NCBI GenBank assembly: GCA_019914945.1
Contig: CM034099.1
Span: forward strand, 1,736,001-1,800,000
Length of the DNA: 64,000 bases
Source: Typha latifolia
Taxonomy: Eukaryota > Streptophyta > Magnoliopsida > Poales > Typhaceae
Reading direction: 5' to 3'
The position numbers and the translations under genes were made by a program. A model generated the notes under the pieces. It saw nothing but the letters and a program-made list of their open reading frames with translations. It was not told the DNA's origin and made no database searches. Every line of letters begins with the position of its first letter. Position 1 is the first letter of the stretch. Below, piece by piece: positions 13,252 to 24,502 of the stretch.

Positions 13252-13276
13252 AATATATATATATATATATATATAT
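13252..13276. repeat. (AT)n microsatellite
   Basis: A simple AT dinucleotide tract of about 25 bases in intergenic DNA. Confidence 0.9.
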
Positions 13277-13789
13277 GTTCACAAGCCCGTATAAGGCCCA
13301 ATAAGTAAGACATAATGAAAAAGGCCCACTAAGATGGGCTCCACCTGGCCCAGAAGATTGGTATAAATAATGGAGAGAGTGAATAAAACTAAAATGGTAA
13401 AGCCCATTAGCCCGTATAACGTTCCAATAGAATACTAAAGCCCATTAGCCTAACCCACTATGATTCTATATTTCCATCTCAACATCACACCAATAATGTA
13501 ACACGTACGCTGACCTCAATCTTCTTAATTTCTTCCATGAACTCAATCCACCCAGACAGTATCTAATCATTTATCTTTAATCAATTAATTTTTTTAATAG
13601 AGTGAGAGTTTATACGCTAATTAGAAACTAAATAAAATAATTAGATTTGTAAGTTAGACAATTAAATAGATCTTTCTAACAATTTAGTTACAACGAATTC
13701 AAGCTATATACATAGTATTGCTTCGATGAAAATAACTGCTGAACAATAGTAATAGTCTTATATTCTTCCTCACCTATCTTCTTTACCAC

Positions 13790-14060
13790 CACTGCTGTCC
13801 CTCCCCATCACCTTTATTCTCTTTCTCTTCCTCCTCTTTTTCTTCTTCTCCTTTTCTAGAAAGAGAAAATAAGAATAAAAATAACAAAAATAATTTATAT
13901 ATTTATAAATCATTTTATATATTATAATAAAAATATTTATTTTTAATATCGTCTAAATTAACCAGTATGTTAAATAAAAATTATATAAAAAAAGAAGTAT
14001 TATATTACAAAATTCTCGTTAATAAAATATGAATTATAAAATATAAGGTGAAATTATAAA
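13790..14060. repeat. Dispersed repeat related to the one at 57380-57725
   Basis: A pyrimidine-rich block is followed by AT-rich sequence that shares blocks, in the same order and strand, with 57480-57670. Shared strings are catatattataa or its close match, taaattaac, a block ending tgttaaataaaa, and an ending with ttacaaaa. The ends of this copy are unclear, so the boundaries are approximate. Confidence 0.45.
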
Positions 14061-16607
14061 AATATTTTAATTTTACTGTGAAAAAGAAGCCCACTTTTAG
14101 CCTTTTGGATGTGATGAATCTTTTGGAAGGAAGGACATTATGTCGGTGTATAAAAAATCTATCTAGATTCTCGGAATATATTATTGTCATGGGCCTCGTC
14201 TCGTGGCAGTCTTTTTCTTTAATCGATGGGATCGTCTCATCGCTTCTTTATCGACCGTAATAATTATTGTTGTTGTTATTATATATATATTTATTTATAT
14301 ATAGCAGAATAATTATTGTTAGATCCCATCGTTGATTTCTTTTACAACTTTTTTATAAATAATTTCTTAACTATATAAATATGTTAGCTTTTTATATAGC
14401 TTATGATTAACATACAACATCCATCAAAATAATGCAGAGAAAGTTAATACGCAAAACTTGCACGCCATTCTCGTGCCACTTTTGCATGCGAATATAAAAA
14501 CATGCATGCTGAAGTTGCAAAATAGTTTTATATATTGTAGCACCCCTCGAGAAGGATATTTATATTTTGCGCTAAAATTACGTCTCTGATAAATAAAAAC
14601 AAAATAGAAAAATCTTAAAATCTTTTTGCAAATAATTTCTCGTTTACTAAAATCAAAGAAATTTTATTATGTAACGATGTAGATTAATTCAACGTCGAAG
14701 GCTACGACCAATTCGATTAGAGAAGCAGGTAGGTAGGTAGGTGGGAGCCAACGAAGACCCATATTTGCAAGTTTGAACACCGCATGTGATGACGAGTTCC
14801 GAAGCGTTGTTACCGTACACGTGCACATGAATACAATATAAATAGAACAGCCTGAGATATAATAATAATAATAAGTAAATAAATGAGATTTTAATGCACC
14901 CATTGATTTAGAAGAAGAAAAAATGTCACCAATGGAAGCCAAAACCATTGGCCATCATCACACCAATAATCAACAAGTTTGAAATCGTGGTCAATTAAAT
15001 TTGAACTCACATCCCAATGCTTAATGTTCTTGGGAACAACTCCAGATAGCAATTAAAATAGGATTTGAAACGTTGCTAATGTTATATTAATAAGAAGTTT
15101 TCGCCCTCAAAGACGCACTCTTATTACTTAAAAGAAGACGTAGAAATATCACCTATCTTGACGATGACTCATTATTACTCGTGAATAAAATGAAAAGTCT
15201 CACTGATACTTATTAAAGATGGCATGTATTTTAAGTTTTATGTATCTATATTTTTAAAGTTAATCATATATATATCGTGAATTTAATAAAGTTAGTGACA
15301 GTAGAAATCGATGTTTTGGATGTACATGTGAGGAGTTATCCTCTAAATTACTAATAAGAGAGAATAACTTTGGCTGAATTATGTTAAATTTGGCGAAAAT
15401 TTAACGGTCTTATTTTCGTCGGAAGTACATAAAATAATTATAATAAAAAATTATATAGAAGAGTAAAGCAAATTCTAAATAGTTACAGTGAGGTAATATA
15501 TATACATATATTATTATTATTATTTTAAAACTGAGCTGTAGAATAAAAAAAGTAAAGGTCAGGCTGGTCAAGGATAAGAAAACTAACGAAATAAAATTTC
15601 TTATTTGACTGAATCTTTTAAAATTTCTTCAGTTTGACTTGAATTTATTATAAGGGCCAACGCGTGGATGGAATTCAAAAATATCTTTAGAATTTAATCC
15701 ACGCCCTCCTTGTTTCTATGTTAAGACGAGGGGAAAAAAATGGTTTTAGACTAATATGATATAAAACAATGACCAAAAAAATAATTCTATTAAGCTAATT
15801 ATTATTGCAAGAAGTAAGTTTTATATATCTCCTTTGCTTGTCTTACTTTATTCTATAACAACTAGGAGTCTGGGAATAAGTAACAAGTCGTATCTTTAAA
15901 AATTTGAGGAATGTTTCTCATGTAGTAATTTATGATTAGTATCTTAATTTTTCTCTCTTCATCATTTGCTAATTAAAAAGAGGGAACTTAGTGTGTATTT
16001 TGTCCTCCATGGACCCTGCGTAGGTGGAATCCTCCTTTTTTTACCCCCTTTTTTATTCTTCTTAAAATTAATTTAAATGTACGTTAATATAGGTTAGTAA
16101 AGTTATGCAAGTTAAGTAATAGGTGTGCTAATTATTAAATCTCTTTCATATTTCATAGCAACAATAATAAAGTTAATACGATGATAAAGCTAGATAAAAT
16201 TCTTAAATTATTATTATTTTATATGTACACTATTATAAAAAAAAAAAAACTGATCTAAGTAAATTTTTTTTAAAAGAAAAAATATATTATATATATAACA
16301 TAAAAATAAACAAAAAAGAATGGAAGAATGGGGCTATGTTAATGTTAGTCTTTCAAGCTGTCCAAGTAGCGCACTCCACTCCCAGGAAACTCCCACTTCC
16401 CCCACCTGCATCTCTCTATCTCTTATCTCTCTTATCTCTCTCTCATGCATGGGAGACAAACCTCCTAAAAGCTAAAAGCTAAAAGCACCCAGAGAAAGAA
16501 TAATAAAGAAGAAAAACGTGTAGAAACTGGGAAAATAGGAAACTAGGGGCCACCTTCCACTTTCCAATTTCTCTTCCTCCCACCATGCTGCCTTTGACTC
16601 TTCTACA

Positions 16608-16613
16608 TATATA
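16608..16613 (+). promoter_or_regulatory. Putative TATA box of the lipoxygenase gene
   Basis: The string ACATATATACC lies about 155 bases upstream of the lipoxygenase ATG. Between it and the ATG there is no other ATG, which fits a simple leader starting near 16635-16645. A CT-rich tract lies just upstream (16410-16445). The start site is inferred. Confidence 0.5.
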
Positions 16614-16762
16614 CCTACTTCAGGCTTCCACACCACCAGATTAATTAACAACTCTCCCAACTCCAATCGTCTCCATCTCTCTTCCTAAACACCCCCAAAG
16701 TTTGCATAAACAGAGCAGGAGAGGAAAAGGGGAGAAGGACCCAAGAAGGAAGAGGGAAAGCT

Positions 16763-17716
16763 ATGGCTGCTTGCAAAGAGATCATTGGCTTCTCTCACAT
16801 AGAGAAATCATCTCTCCTCCCTGCTCCTAAAAATGTTCTACTTCATCAAAGATCAAATGGGCTCTCCTTCTCTTCCCCTGCTCTCTTCTCTCCAGCCCAG
16901 AGGAGGAGGAGGTGCCCAAGAACGACGACAAGGGCCGCGGCGATGAAGCCGATACTGGCGGCGACGACTAGCCAAAATTTGGTGAAGGCGGTCAAAGAGC
17001 CGGTTAAGTTCAAGGTGAGGGCTGCGTTGACCGTGAGGAGGAAGAGCAAGGAGGATCTCAAGGATACGATCGCTAATCATCTTGATGCGTTCGCTGACAT
17101 GGTTGGCAGAAATGTCGTCTTGGAGCTCATCAGTACTGAGATCAATCCAAGTGAGCTCCTTTTCCCTCTCTACCCATTCGAATCTGACCATTCTCTCGCC
17201 GACCCAGTAAATCTTTTGTTAGGAAATCAAAGAAGTTGCTTCCTCTTCGCAATCATTTCTCCTTATTTGAATCTTATCTTATATAAATAGGGACAAGAAC
17301 CCCAAAAAAGAGTGGCGAGGCTGTGATCAAAGACTGGTCCGAAAAGAGGCATGTCAAAGGAGAGCGCGTGGTTTATACTGCAGAGTTCATGGTGGACTCG
17401 GCCTTCGGCGAGCCCGGCGCCATCACGGTGGCCAACCGCCACCAGCGAGAGTTCTTCTTGGAGAGCATCGTCGTCGAGGGGTTCGCCGCCGGTCCGGTCC
17501 ACTTCGCCTGCAACTCCTGGGTCCAATCCACCAAAGACCTCCCTACCAAGAGAGTCTTTTTTATCAACAAGGTGAGCTTTTGCATAAAGATCTACTCTTA
17601 CTTGCAGTAATTATGATCGCATACGCTTGGTAGTGTGTCACTATCATCTCTAGAATTTTGACTCGTTCGTTAATAAACAAAAAACCCGGAAGAATGACTT
17701 AGTCGTAAATATAATC

Positions 17717-17762
<46 letters not shown>

Positions 17763-20700
17763 CCTCAAATTTTTGGTAAAATTCTAATAGCTATTGTGAA
17801 TATTTGTGCAGCCGTATCTACCATCAGAGACACCTGCAGGGCTTAAAGAGCTAAGAGAGAAGGAGCTGAATGATTTAAGAGGCGACGGCACAGGTGTTCG
17901 GAAATTATCCGATAGGATTTACGACTATGCCACTTACAATGACTTGGGCAATCCTGACAAGGGACCAGAGTTTGCACGGCCGGTTATCGGCGGCGAGAAG
18001 ATACCGTATCCTCGGCGATGTCGGACGGGCCGGCCGCCTACCGATACTAGTAAGTCGATCTCAGATATTATGTTAACTTAAATTATATTTTAAAAAAGAA
18101 TTACAGTTAAACCGTCAATCTATTTGACAAGATGAGTCTAAATTTGTAGTTTCCAGGAACCTTGATTAGGTTTGACTCCTCTTCTTAGATTCGTATATCA
18201 TTGGATTTCTGACTTAAAATCAGCTTATAAGGCAACTGCTTAACGACAGCTATTGGACAAGATTTTCTTGTTTGATCAGCTAGCCAAACCTGAAAACTTT
18301 GAGGCTACAAATAATTTACAAACAACCAAAATTAAGATAAACATTAATTTGGTTTTAATATTTATATTTAAAGCATTTATAATTAGTTACTGTTTTTATT
18401 TTATATAAAAATTAATCGTACTAAATCACTGTGCACCGTACACAGATATGCTAGCAGAGAGTCGAGTAGAGAAACCCCATCCGATCTACGTTCCCCGGGA
18501 CGAGGCATTCGAGGAGACGAAGCAAGGCGCCTTCTCCAAGGGGCGGCTCAGGGCGGTGCTGCACACCCTGATTCCATCCCTCGTTGCCTCCATCTCAGCT
18601 GAGAACCATGACTTCCAAGGCTTCCACCAGATTGACAACCTCTACAAGGAGGGCCTCAAGCTCAAGTTGGGCCTCCAGGATCAGATGCTCTTTAAGAAGA
18701 TCCCATTTGTCCAAAAGATCCAGGAGTCCAGTGAGGGCATGCTACGTTACGATACTCCAAAAATCCTCTCCAGTAAGTCAGAAGCTTTTTTTTTTCTTTT
18801 CTTAAAAGCAAGAGGCTGGATGTCTTTATTTGTAAATTAACTGATTGTGTGATGCGAATGTTCAGAGGACAAGTTCGCGTGGCTCCGCGACGATGAGTTT
18901 GCTCGCCAGACGGTTGCCGGGATAAACCCCGTTAACATCGAGAGGCTTAAGGTAATATTCTTCATATTGTTTCTACTCAAACTCACTCGTAAGTAAGTAA
19001 GTAAGTAACAAAGGGGAGTTATTATTCTCCACAGGTATTTCCTCCGGTAAGCAAGCTGGATCCGGCCGTCTACGGCCCACCCGAATCCGCCATCACTGAG
19101 GCTCATATTGCCGGCCAGCTTAACGGGCTCACGGTCCAACAGGTACACATTGATACAATCCCAATTCACGACCACTCTTCTAATCAAAATTAGTATATGA
19201 TTAATGATCAATTAATCTAACGTTGCTGTGTTTAATTAATGAAGGCCTTGGACGAGAACAAGCTGTTCGTATTAGACCACCATGACACGTACCTCCCGTT
19301 CTTGGATCGGATCAACAAGATGGACGGCAGGAAAGCGTACGGGACCCGAACCATCTTTTTCCTGACCCCACTTGGCACACTAAAGCCCGTGGCCATTGAG
19401 TTGGGCCTTCCTCCGGCCCGCCTAGGTGGGCCTCGGCCTAGTAGGGTACTGACCCCACCCTGCGACGCCACCACCAATTGGCTCTGGATGCTCGCCAAGG
19501 CTCACGTGGGATCCAACGACGCTGGGGTCCACCAGCTCGTGAACCACTGGTAAATATATTTTTTTATAATCCACGTGGGCCCGGAAACTTTAGTATTCTA
19601 GAATAAAAAAGTTAAAATTAAAATATTGTGATGGTTTTTTACTTTAGGTTGAGGACGCATGCGAGCATGGAGCCGTTCATACTGGCGGCGCACCGGCAGC
19701 TGAGCGCGATGCATCCGGTGTTCAAGCTGCTGCATCCGCACATGCGGTACACGCTAGAGATCAATGCGCTGGCGCGGCAGAACCTGATCAACGCTGACGG
19801 GGTGATCGAGTCCTGCTTCACTCCCGGTCCGGTCGGCGGGGAGCTCAGCGCTGCCTACTACCGGGAAAGCTGGAGGTTCGACCTGGAGGGTCTTCCTGCT
19901 GATCTCATTCGCAGGTACTTTCTTTTCTTTCTAAATCTTAATCTCAACATTTATAGAACATAATGAGTGTGAAATAAAATTTCATTTTTTTTTACATATC
20001 ACCACATACTCAGTTTGATCTCATTATTTTTCTTTGTTTCTATATTAAATTTCAGAGGAGTAGCTGTGGAGGACCCTACCGAACCTCACGGCCTCAAGCT
20101 CCTAATCCCGGACTACCCCTACGCCAACGACGGCCTCCTCCTCTGGTCCACCATCCAATCCTACGTCTCCTCCTACGTCCGCCTCTACTACCCGGACTCG
20201 AACCGGATCCGATCCGACGTGGAGCTCCAATCATGGTACACCGAGTCGATCCACGTGGGCCACGCCGACCTCCGCCACGCGCCATGGTGGCCCCCGCTCT
20301 CCACCCCGGCCGACCTCGTCTCCTTCCTCACCACCCTCATCTGGCTCGCCTCCGCCCAGCACGCCGCGTTAAACTTTGGTCAGTACCCGCTCGGCGGCTA
20401 CGTCCCGAACCGGCCGCCCCTCATGCGGCGGCTGGTCCCCGCCGCAGACGACGAGGAGTTCCTCGCCGACCCGCTGCAGTACTTCCTCGGCGCGATGCCC
20501 GGGGTCCTGGAGGCGACCAAGTTCATGGCGGTGGTGGACACGCTGTCCACGCACTCGCCGGACGAGGAGTACCTCGGGGGCGACGTGTCGAGGGATTGGA
20601 CCGGGGACGAGAGGGCCTTAGCGGCGTACGAGGAGTTCGCCGCCGAGGTGCGCCGCGCCGAGGAGGAGATCGCGAGGAGGAACGGGAATGCGGCGAGTAG

Positions 20701-20800
20701 GAACCGGTGCGGAGCCGGGGTGCTGCCGTACGAGTTGCTGGTGCCCAGCTCGGATCCTGGAGTCACGTGCCGAGGAGTTCCCAATAGCATCTCCATATAA
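16763..20800 (+). CDS. 13-lipoxygenase, plastid type 2 (9 exons)
   Basis: Exons are 16763-17150, 17291-17571, 17812-18049, 18446-18772, 18866-18951, 19035-19142, 19245-19549, 19648-19914 and 20056-20800, giving 914 aa. The enzyme adds O2 to C13 of linolenic or linoleic acid, the first step towards jasmonates and green-leaf volatiles. A Ser/Arg-rich transit peptide (about residues 1-60) is followed by a PLAT domain (about 80-235) and the lipoxygenase domain. All iron ligands are present: His577 and His582 in HWLRTH, His769 and Asn773 in HAALN, and terminal Ile914 in GVPNSISI. Positional specificity is read from Cys-Phe in [10 protein letters not shown], where 9-lipoxygenases carry Thr-Val. The last exons are much more GC-rich than the introns. 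The gene appears intact and active. Confidence 0.96.
17721..17760. repeat. (AT)n microsatellite in lipoxygenase intron 2
   Basis: An uninterrupted AT dinucleotide tract of about 40 bases lies between exons 2 and 3 of the lipoxygenase gene. Confidence 0.95.
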
Positions 20801-22734
20801 TTGATTGCCTCGTCTTCTATCCGGAGGATATCCGTTGATTTATTTAATTCTTATTTTTTTTAGGGAAAAAAAAATATTCTCTTAATGAAAAGAGGCTACT
20901 ATACTGATCGAGAAGGCGAATTAGGTTGTAATTTTGTAATATTTGAATGGTTAGTGCAAACTGTACACTTTTGTTAATTCCTTCTTCTTTATTTACAAAC
21001 TACACCTAATTTTTTTAAAAAATATTCCATGATCATTTGGCAGGACCTATAACTGTATGAAAATGAGAAGGTTTTTACGTCAACATCATCTGGACCCTAT
21101 GCTGATATGGATTTCATTAGATGGACACCCAGAGTATTTTTCTAAAGGGAAGCTGCTAAGGGGATACTTTACTTCATATATACATAAAGATAGATTCCAT
21201 GGGATGAGATTAATGATAATTTAACTAATAGTGCTTACACGAATTCACACTGTGACATGGACTAATTAGGTAAGATTTATATGTGTACTTTTGTAATCGA
21301 TAAACTGTAATTCAAACAAATTATATCTGTAAATCCATAATTATAAAATATTTAATGAAAAATATTCATTTTGAAGTTAAGGAATTCAGTTTACGATGTT
21401 CGTTTATAAAACAAAAGCATATATAAGATTTTTAGTAATCTTAATGTTGTGTTACAGAAAGAATGTTGGAACGTGAAATTCTATCTTCTTTTAGTTGTCG
21501 AAGTTCTAGTGGATGTTTAAATATCAATGCAAGAAAAATCTAGAAATTTAGATTTTAAATTGCTGCGTTCCACAAAAGTATAATTTTTTTTTTCAAATTT
21601 ACAAAAATCTATGGAGAGTCTTTTAGATAATATTCTATCTTATCTAAAAGAGTCTAAATTCGAAGTTGGATCTATAATATTTTTTATCCGATTTTAAAAA
21701 ATTTCAAGTAAATCTTTTTGTATTTATAATTGTCGCTTCATATTTGTTTTATTAATAGTGTGTGATAGATCAATTCTTATGATATATTTTTTTTCAATTG
21801 ATATACCTAATAAGGATTCACATTTTTTAAATAAATTATATGTAGTATGACTTGGGAATGACCAGGTTTTAAAGTATAATGTCAGAGAGGTCTCCACGAT
21901 GATTCATGGATTACTTCTGCTTTACTAATAGATTTTCACTAATGGGGTGAGAATATACAAGTAAGGGACATTTTAAAAGTTTAAAAGGGATAGTTTACAA
22001 TCTAAACTAATTAATAACTGTCGAATAAAGCAAACTAGGTAGACTAATGAAGCTTCAAGTTTTGACTGTGGTTCCAGACTTTGTTTGATCTACGTATTAA
22101 GCTTGACTAATTAAATCTAAGCGCGGAAAGGAAATTCTAGGGGATCTGCATGGTCATCGATCATATCTGAAGCATTACATCAAGTGTTTTTAAAGCAAAA
22201 ATATAATGTGACTGAATCTGGAAGCCAGACAAACACCACTAAGTGGGGGCATGATAGCTAATGGGGCAAATGGAGATTGGAGATGATAGAGATTGCTCAA
22301 TGACTTAGCCCAATTTGCTGATACTTATAATCTGATAGAAAATACTGCGTTTAGAGAAATGACATGCCAATATTAATCACAATCCATATAACTAAAGGTA
22401 ATTAGAAGCCTTACCTTATCGAATTCCCTTTTAGCCTGGATACATGGGATCTGTCATTGGAAATAGAACCCTTCGATCAAGAGAGCTCATCTGCGAACAA
22501 AATTATCATTCATCGGTAATAGCAACCAAATGCTTCGTTTCTAATTCTCATTTGGAAAGCAACAACTAATACTACCATTTGTTATCCTTATATTTCCAAT
22601 CGGAAAAGAAACCATGCATAAGGATAAGCGTTGTTAATCACATATTATGGTATATAGAAGTTCGTTAAGGATATGTAGAAAGATATTTACATTGACTAGA
22701 AAAATTTATATGCCGTTGGTTCCAGTCACCGCTC
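20801..22734. other. Intergenic between lipoxygenase and DUF1677 genes
   Basis: The flanking genes converge, so both 3' untranslated ends lie here. The rest is AT-rich with no supported gene. A near-perfect inverted repeat is at about 21615-21655. Confidence 0.6.
21615..21655. repeat. Near-perfect inverted repeat (hairpin)
   Basis: The left arm AGAGTCTTTTAGATAATAT matches the reverse complement of the right arm at about 17 of 19 positions, with a 2-3 base loop. A short imperfect palindrome of this kind may be the core of a foldback transposon remnant; no function is evident. Confidence 0.5.
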
Positions 22735-23142
22735 TCAGCCAGCTAGTGTAGGAAAGGAGCTCTCGGATAACTCCACCAATGCGCTACTAGCCGGCGGTGA
22801 CGGGATTCTCCCTTCCGACCTCACCGCCTGAGGTGAATCGAGGCTACGGCGGAGGAGGTGCCTCACGGCGGCGATGAGGTGCCCCACGTTGTCCACTGGC
22901 GCCGCCAGCCGGAACGTCTGGCAGAAGGTGACGTGGCGCGCCACTGCCTCCGCCGTGGAAATCGGCGGCTGCGCCGAGCGGTAGATCTCTTCCTCGACGG
23001 CGTCGCCGCATAGGCCGCAGATCCACTTCCCGCTGTACATCTCGCGCACATGCGCGATGTACGCCGGCGTGCACTCCTCGGTGAGGCCACAGCAGTCGCA
23101 CGCCGCTGCCTCTACCTCCGCGCTTGCCTCGGTCATCGACAT
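22735..23142 (-). CDS. DUF1677 family protein, single exon
   Basis: This intact single-exon frame encodes 135 aa. It has the plant-specific DUF1677 pattern: a CDCCGLTEECTPAYI motif at residues 15-29, then GKWICGLCGDAVEEE, with the paired cysteines likely to bind zinc. A variable Ser/Pro-rich C-terminus follows. The biochemical role of the family is unknown. No signal peptide or membrane segment is seen. The coding sequence is GC-rich against an AT-rich background. It is divergent from the CID7-type gene, with about 1.1 kb between their likely start sites. The ATG at 23142 precedes MTEASAEVEAAACDCC; the next in-frame Met is two codons downstream, so the exact start is open by two residues. Confidence 0.9.
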   Translation of the reverse strand: MSMTEASAEVEAAACDCCGLTEECTPAYIAHVREMYSGKWICGLCGDAVEEEIYRSAQPPISTAEAVARHVTFCQTFRLAAPVDNVGHLIAAVRHLLRRSLDSPQAVRSEGRIPSPPASSALVELSESSFPTLAG

Positions 23143-24289
23143 CGATTCGAGAACCCTTGCTTTTAATATGGAATGGATAAGCTTGAATCAATCCATATCT
23201 AAGAAGAGTAATGCATCAAATCTTGCATATATAAATTTAGAGCAAAACGATACCTTATTCTAATAGCTGAAAAATTCGATCGCTCCTTTTGGCAAATGGC
23301 ATATATGGATCTCTCTCTTTCCCCTCTCTTTCTTTAGCGGGCTTCTTCGTCTCCTCCATCTTGAATATTTTTTTTAATCTCTCGCTCTCTTATAGAGCTC
23401 TCTTCTGATTGGGGTTATTGGGGTTTATAATGGCGGGAGTGGGTAGGGGGAGTGGGATCCACCCTTCGGTTGATTGAGGGAGTAGGGCCCGCGAAGGAGC
23501 GCATGAGAAGGTTCTTCCACGTCACCAGATAAGCTGGCCTGGCATTGGATGCCGGTCTAGTTTAGCGATGTGGACGACGTAGCAGCGTACACCAATTCGT
23601 TCCATCCTCCCTTTGCCTCCTACAAATCTTCCTTCAGAAGCTGTTTGTGCCACGTAAGAATTACGAGGGATGCAACACCGCGGTGAACGCTAACGCGTCA
23701 GGTACTGATTCGCTGCATACTTGGTTAGAACATCTCTATATATGTATATATATACGCATCGACTCCAGCATAGTATCATCATCTAACTTACCTTTTGGCT
23801 ATAACAAATAGTTATGCTTTAGTAAAAAGAATGCTAATGTAAAGCAATGAGTAATTGTTACCTTGGGGAGGTAGGATTACTCCCAATTCAATGTCATGAA
23901 ATCTCTTCCAACTCAGCGGCAAAATAAAGAAGCCCACCTATTGGTCGGAGTCAATCAAGTGATCTCCACCCAATCTAACTCCAACCACTTCATCACGTTT
24001 TCCCGGGACCACCTAACTTCACACCACACACACACAGAGAGACTAATGGAATCCCAATCACGCGCAACGCTCGTGCGCCAGCATCCGGACCTTAGCCCGC
24101 ATAAGTCGCTCCTATGCGGGGCTCCGGATCTACCGTTCGATGTCTACACGTCGCTATCACGGAAAACTGGACGCCTCATTTTGACCCCAGATTGCGGACG
24201 GTCGGATCTCTGCCAGTATGATGATTCGAACGGTTGGATGCATTTTAATGGGGTCCCGTCAGCACCAATAATATAAGGCCAGGGTCAAC
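23143..24289. other. Divergent promoter region, DUF1677 (-) and CID7-type (+) genes
   Basis: This stretch separates two divergently transcribed genes. It holds a CT-rich leader for the DUF1677 gene (about 23280-23400) and a TATA-like string near 24272 for the rightward gene. An open frame at 23896-24276 has no recognisable domain and was not taken as a gene. Confidence 0.55.
24272..24276 (+). promoter_or_regulatory. Putative TATA box of the CID7-type gene
   Basis: The string CACCAATAATATAAGG combines a CCAAT core with TATAA, just upstream of a purine-rich GAGAGA leader. The predicted start site near 24300 fits a spliced leader ending near 24700. The position is inferred from spacing alone. 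Confidence 0.45.
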
Positions 24290-24344
24290 CAAGAAGAAGA
24301 GAGAGAAAGTAAAGAGAGAGAAAAAGAAAGGATCGAAATCGAGA

Positions 24345-24388
24345 GGAGGAGGAGGAGGAGGAGGAGGCGGCGGCGGCGGCGGCGGCGA
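24345..24388. repeat. (GAG)n(GCG)n trinucleotide repeat in the CID7-type leader
   Basis: A GAG/GGA tract turns directly into a GGC tract. It lies in the inferred 5' untranslated exon of the CID7-type gene and would be strongly structured in RNA. Confidence 0.85.
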
Positions 24389-24448
24389 AGGGGGTTGGGG
24401 TTTCTCTCTCTACTCTTTTTATTTGATTTCTATCTCTTTAATTCCGCC

Positions 24449-24502
24449 ATGGAGCTGGTTTATGTGGCGGTTCCCGCAGTCGTTGGATTCAGTAGTGTTT
24501 GA
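24449..24502 (+). other. Upstream ORF of 17 codons in the CID7-type leader
   Basis: The ATG sits in the context GCCATGG, close to the plant optimum, and opens a 17-codon frame (MELVYVAVPAVVGFSSV) ending in TGA. It lies in the inferred 5' exon and is separated from the main ATG at 26355 by an intron. If transcribed it could lower translation of the main frame. Whether the peptide is conserved is not known. Confidence 0.5.

Larger units (their letters stand above)
11793..16762. other. Long AT-rich spacer between subtilase and lipoxygenase
   Basis: This spacer of about 5 kb contains no gene that could be supported. A small GC-rich patch lies at 12290-12420 in the subtilase upstream region. An (AT)n tract sits at 13252-13276, directly before a cluster of GGCCCA/GCCCAT motifs. 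A repeat related to one at 57380-57725 lies around 13790-14060. The right end carries the lipoxygenase promoter, with several TTGAC (W-box core) strings around 15570-15650. Confidence 0.6.

Noticed and set aside
20233..20700. 155-aa open frame overlapping the last lipoxygenase exon
   Set aside because: It is an out-of-frame reading of GC-rich lipoxygenase sequence, rich in Arg and Pro and without a domain.
23896..24276. 126-aa open frame before the CID7-type gene
   Set aside because: No recognisable domain or homology; it ends in the inferred TATA region of the next gene and looks like chance.
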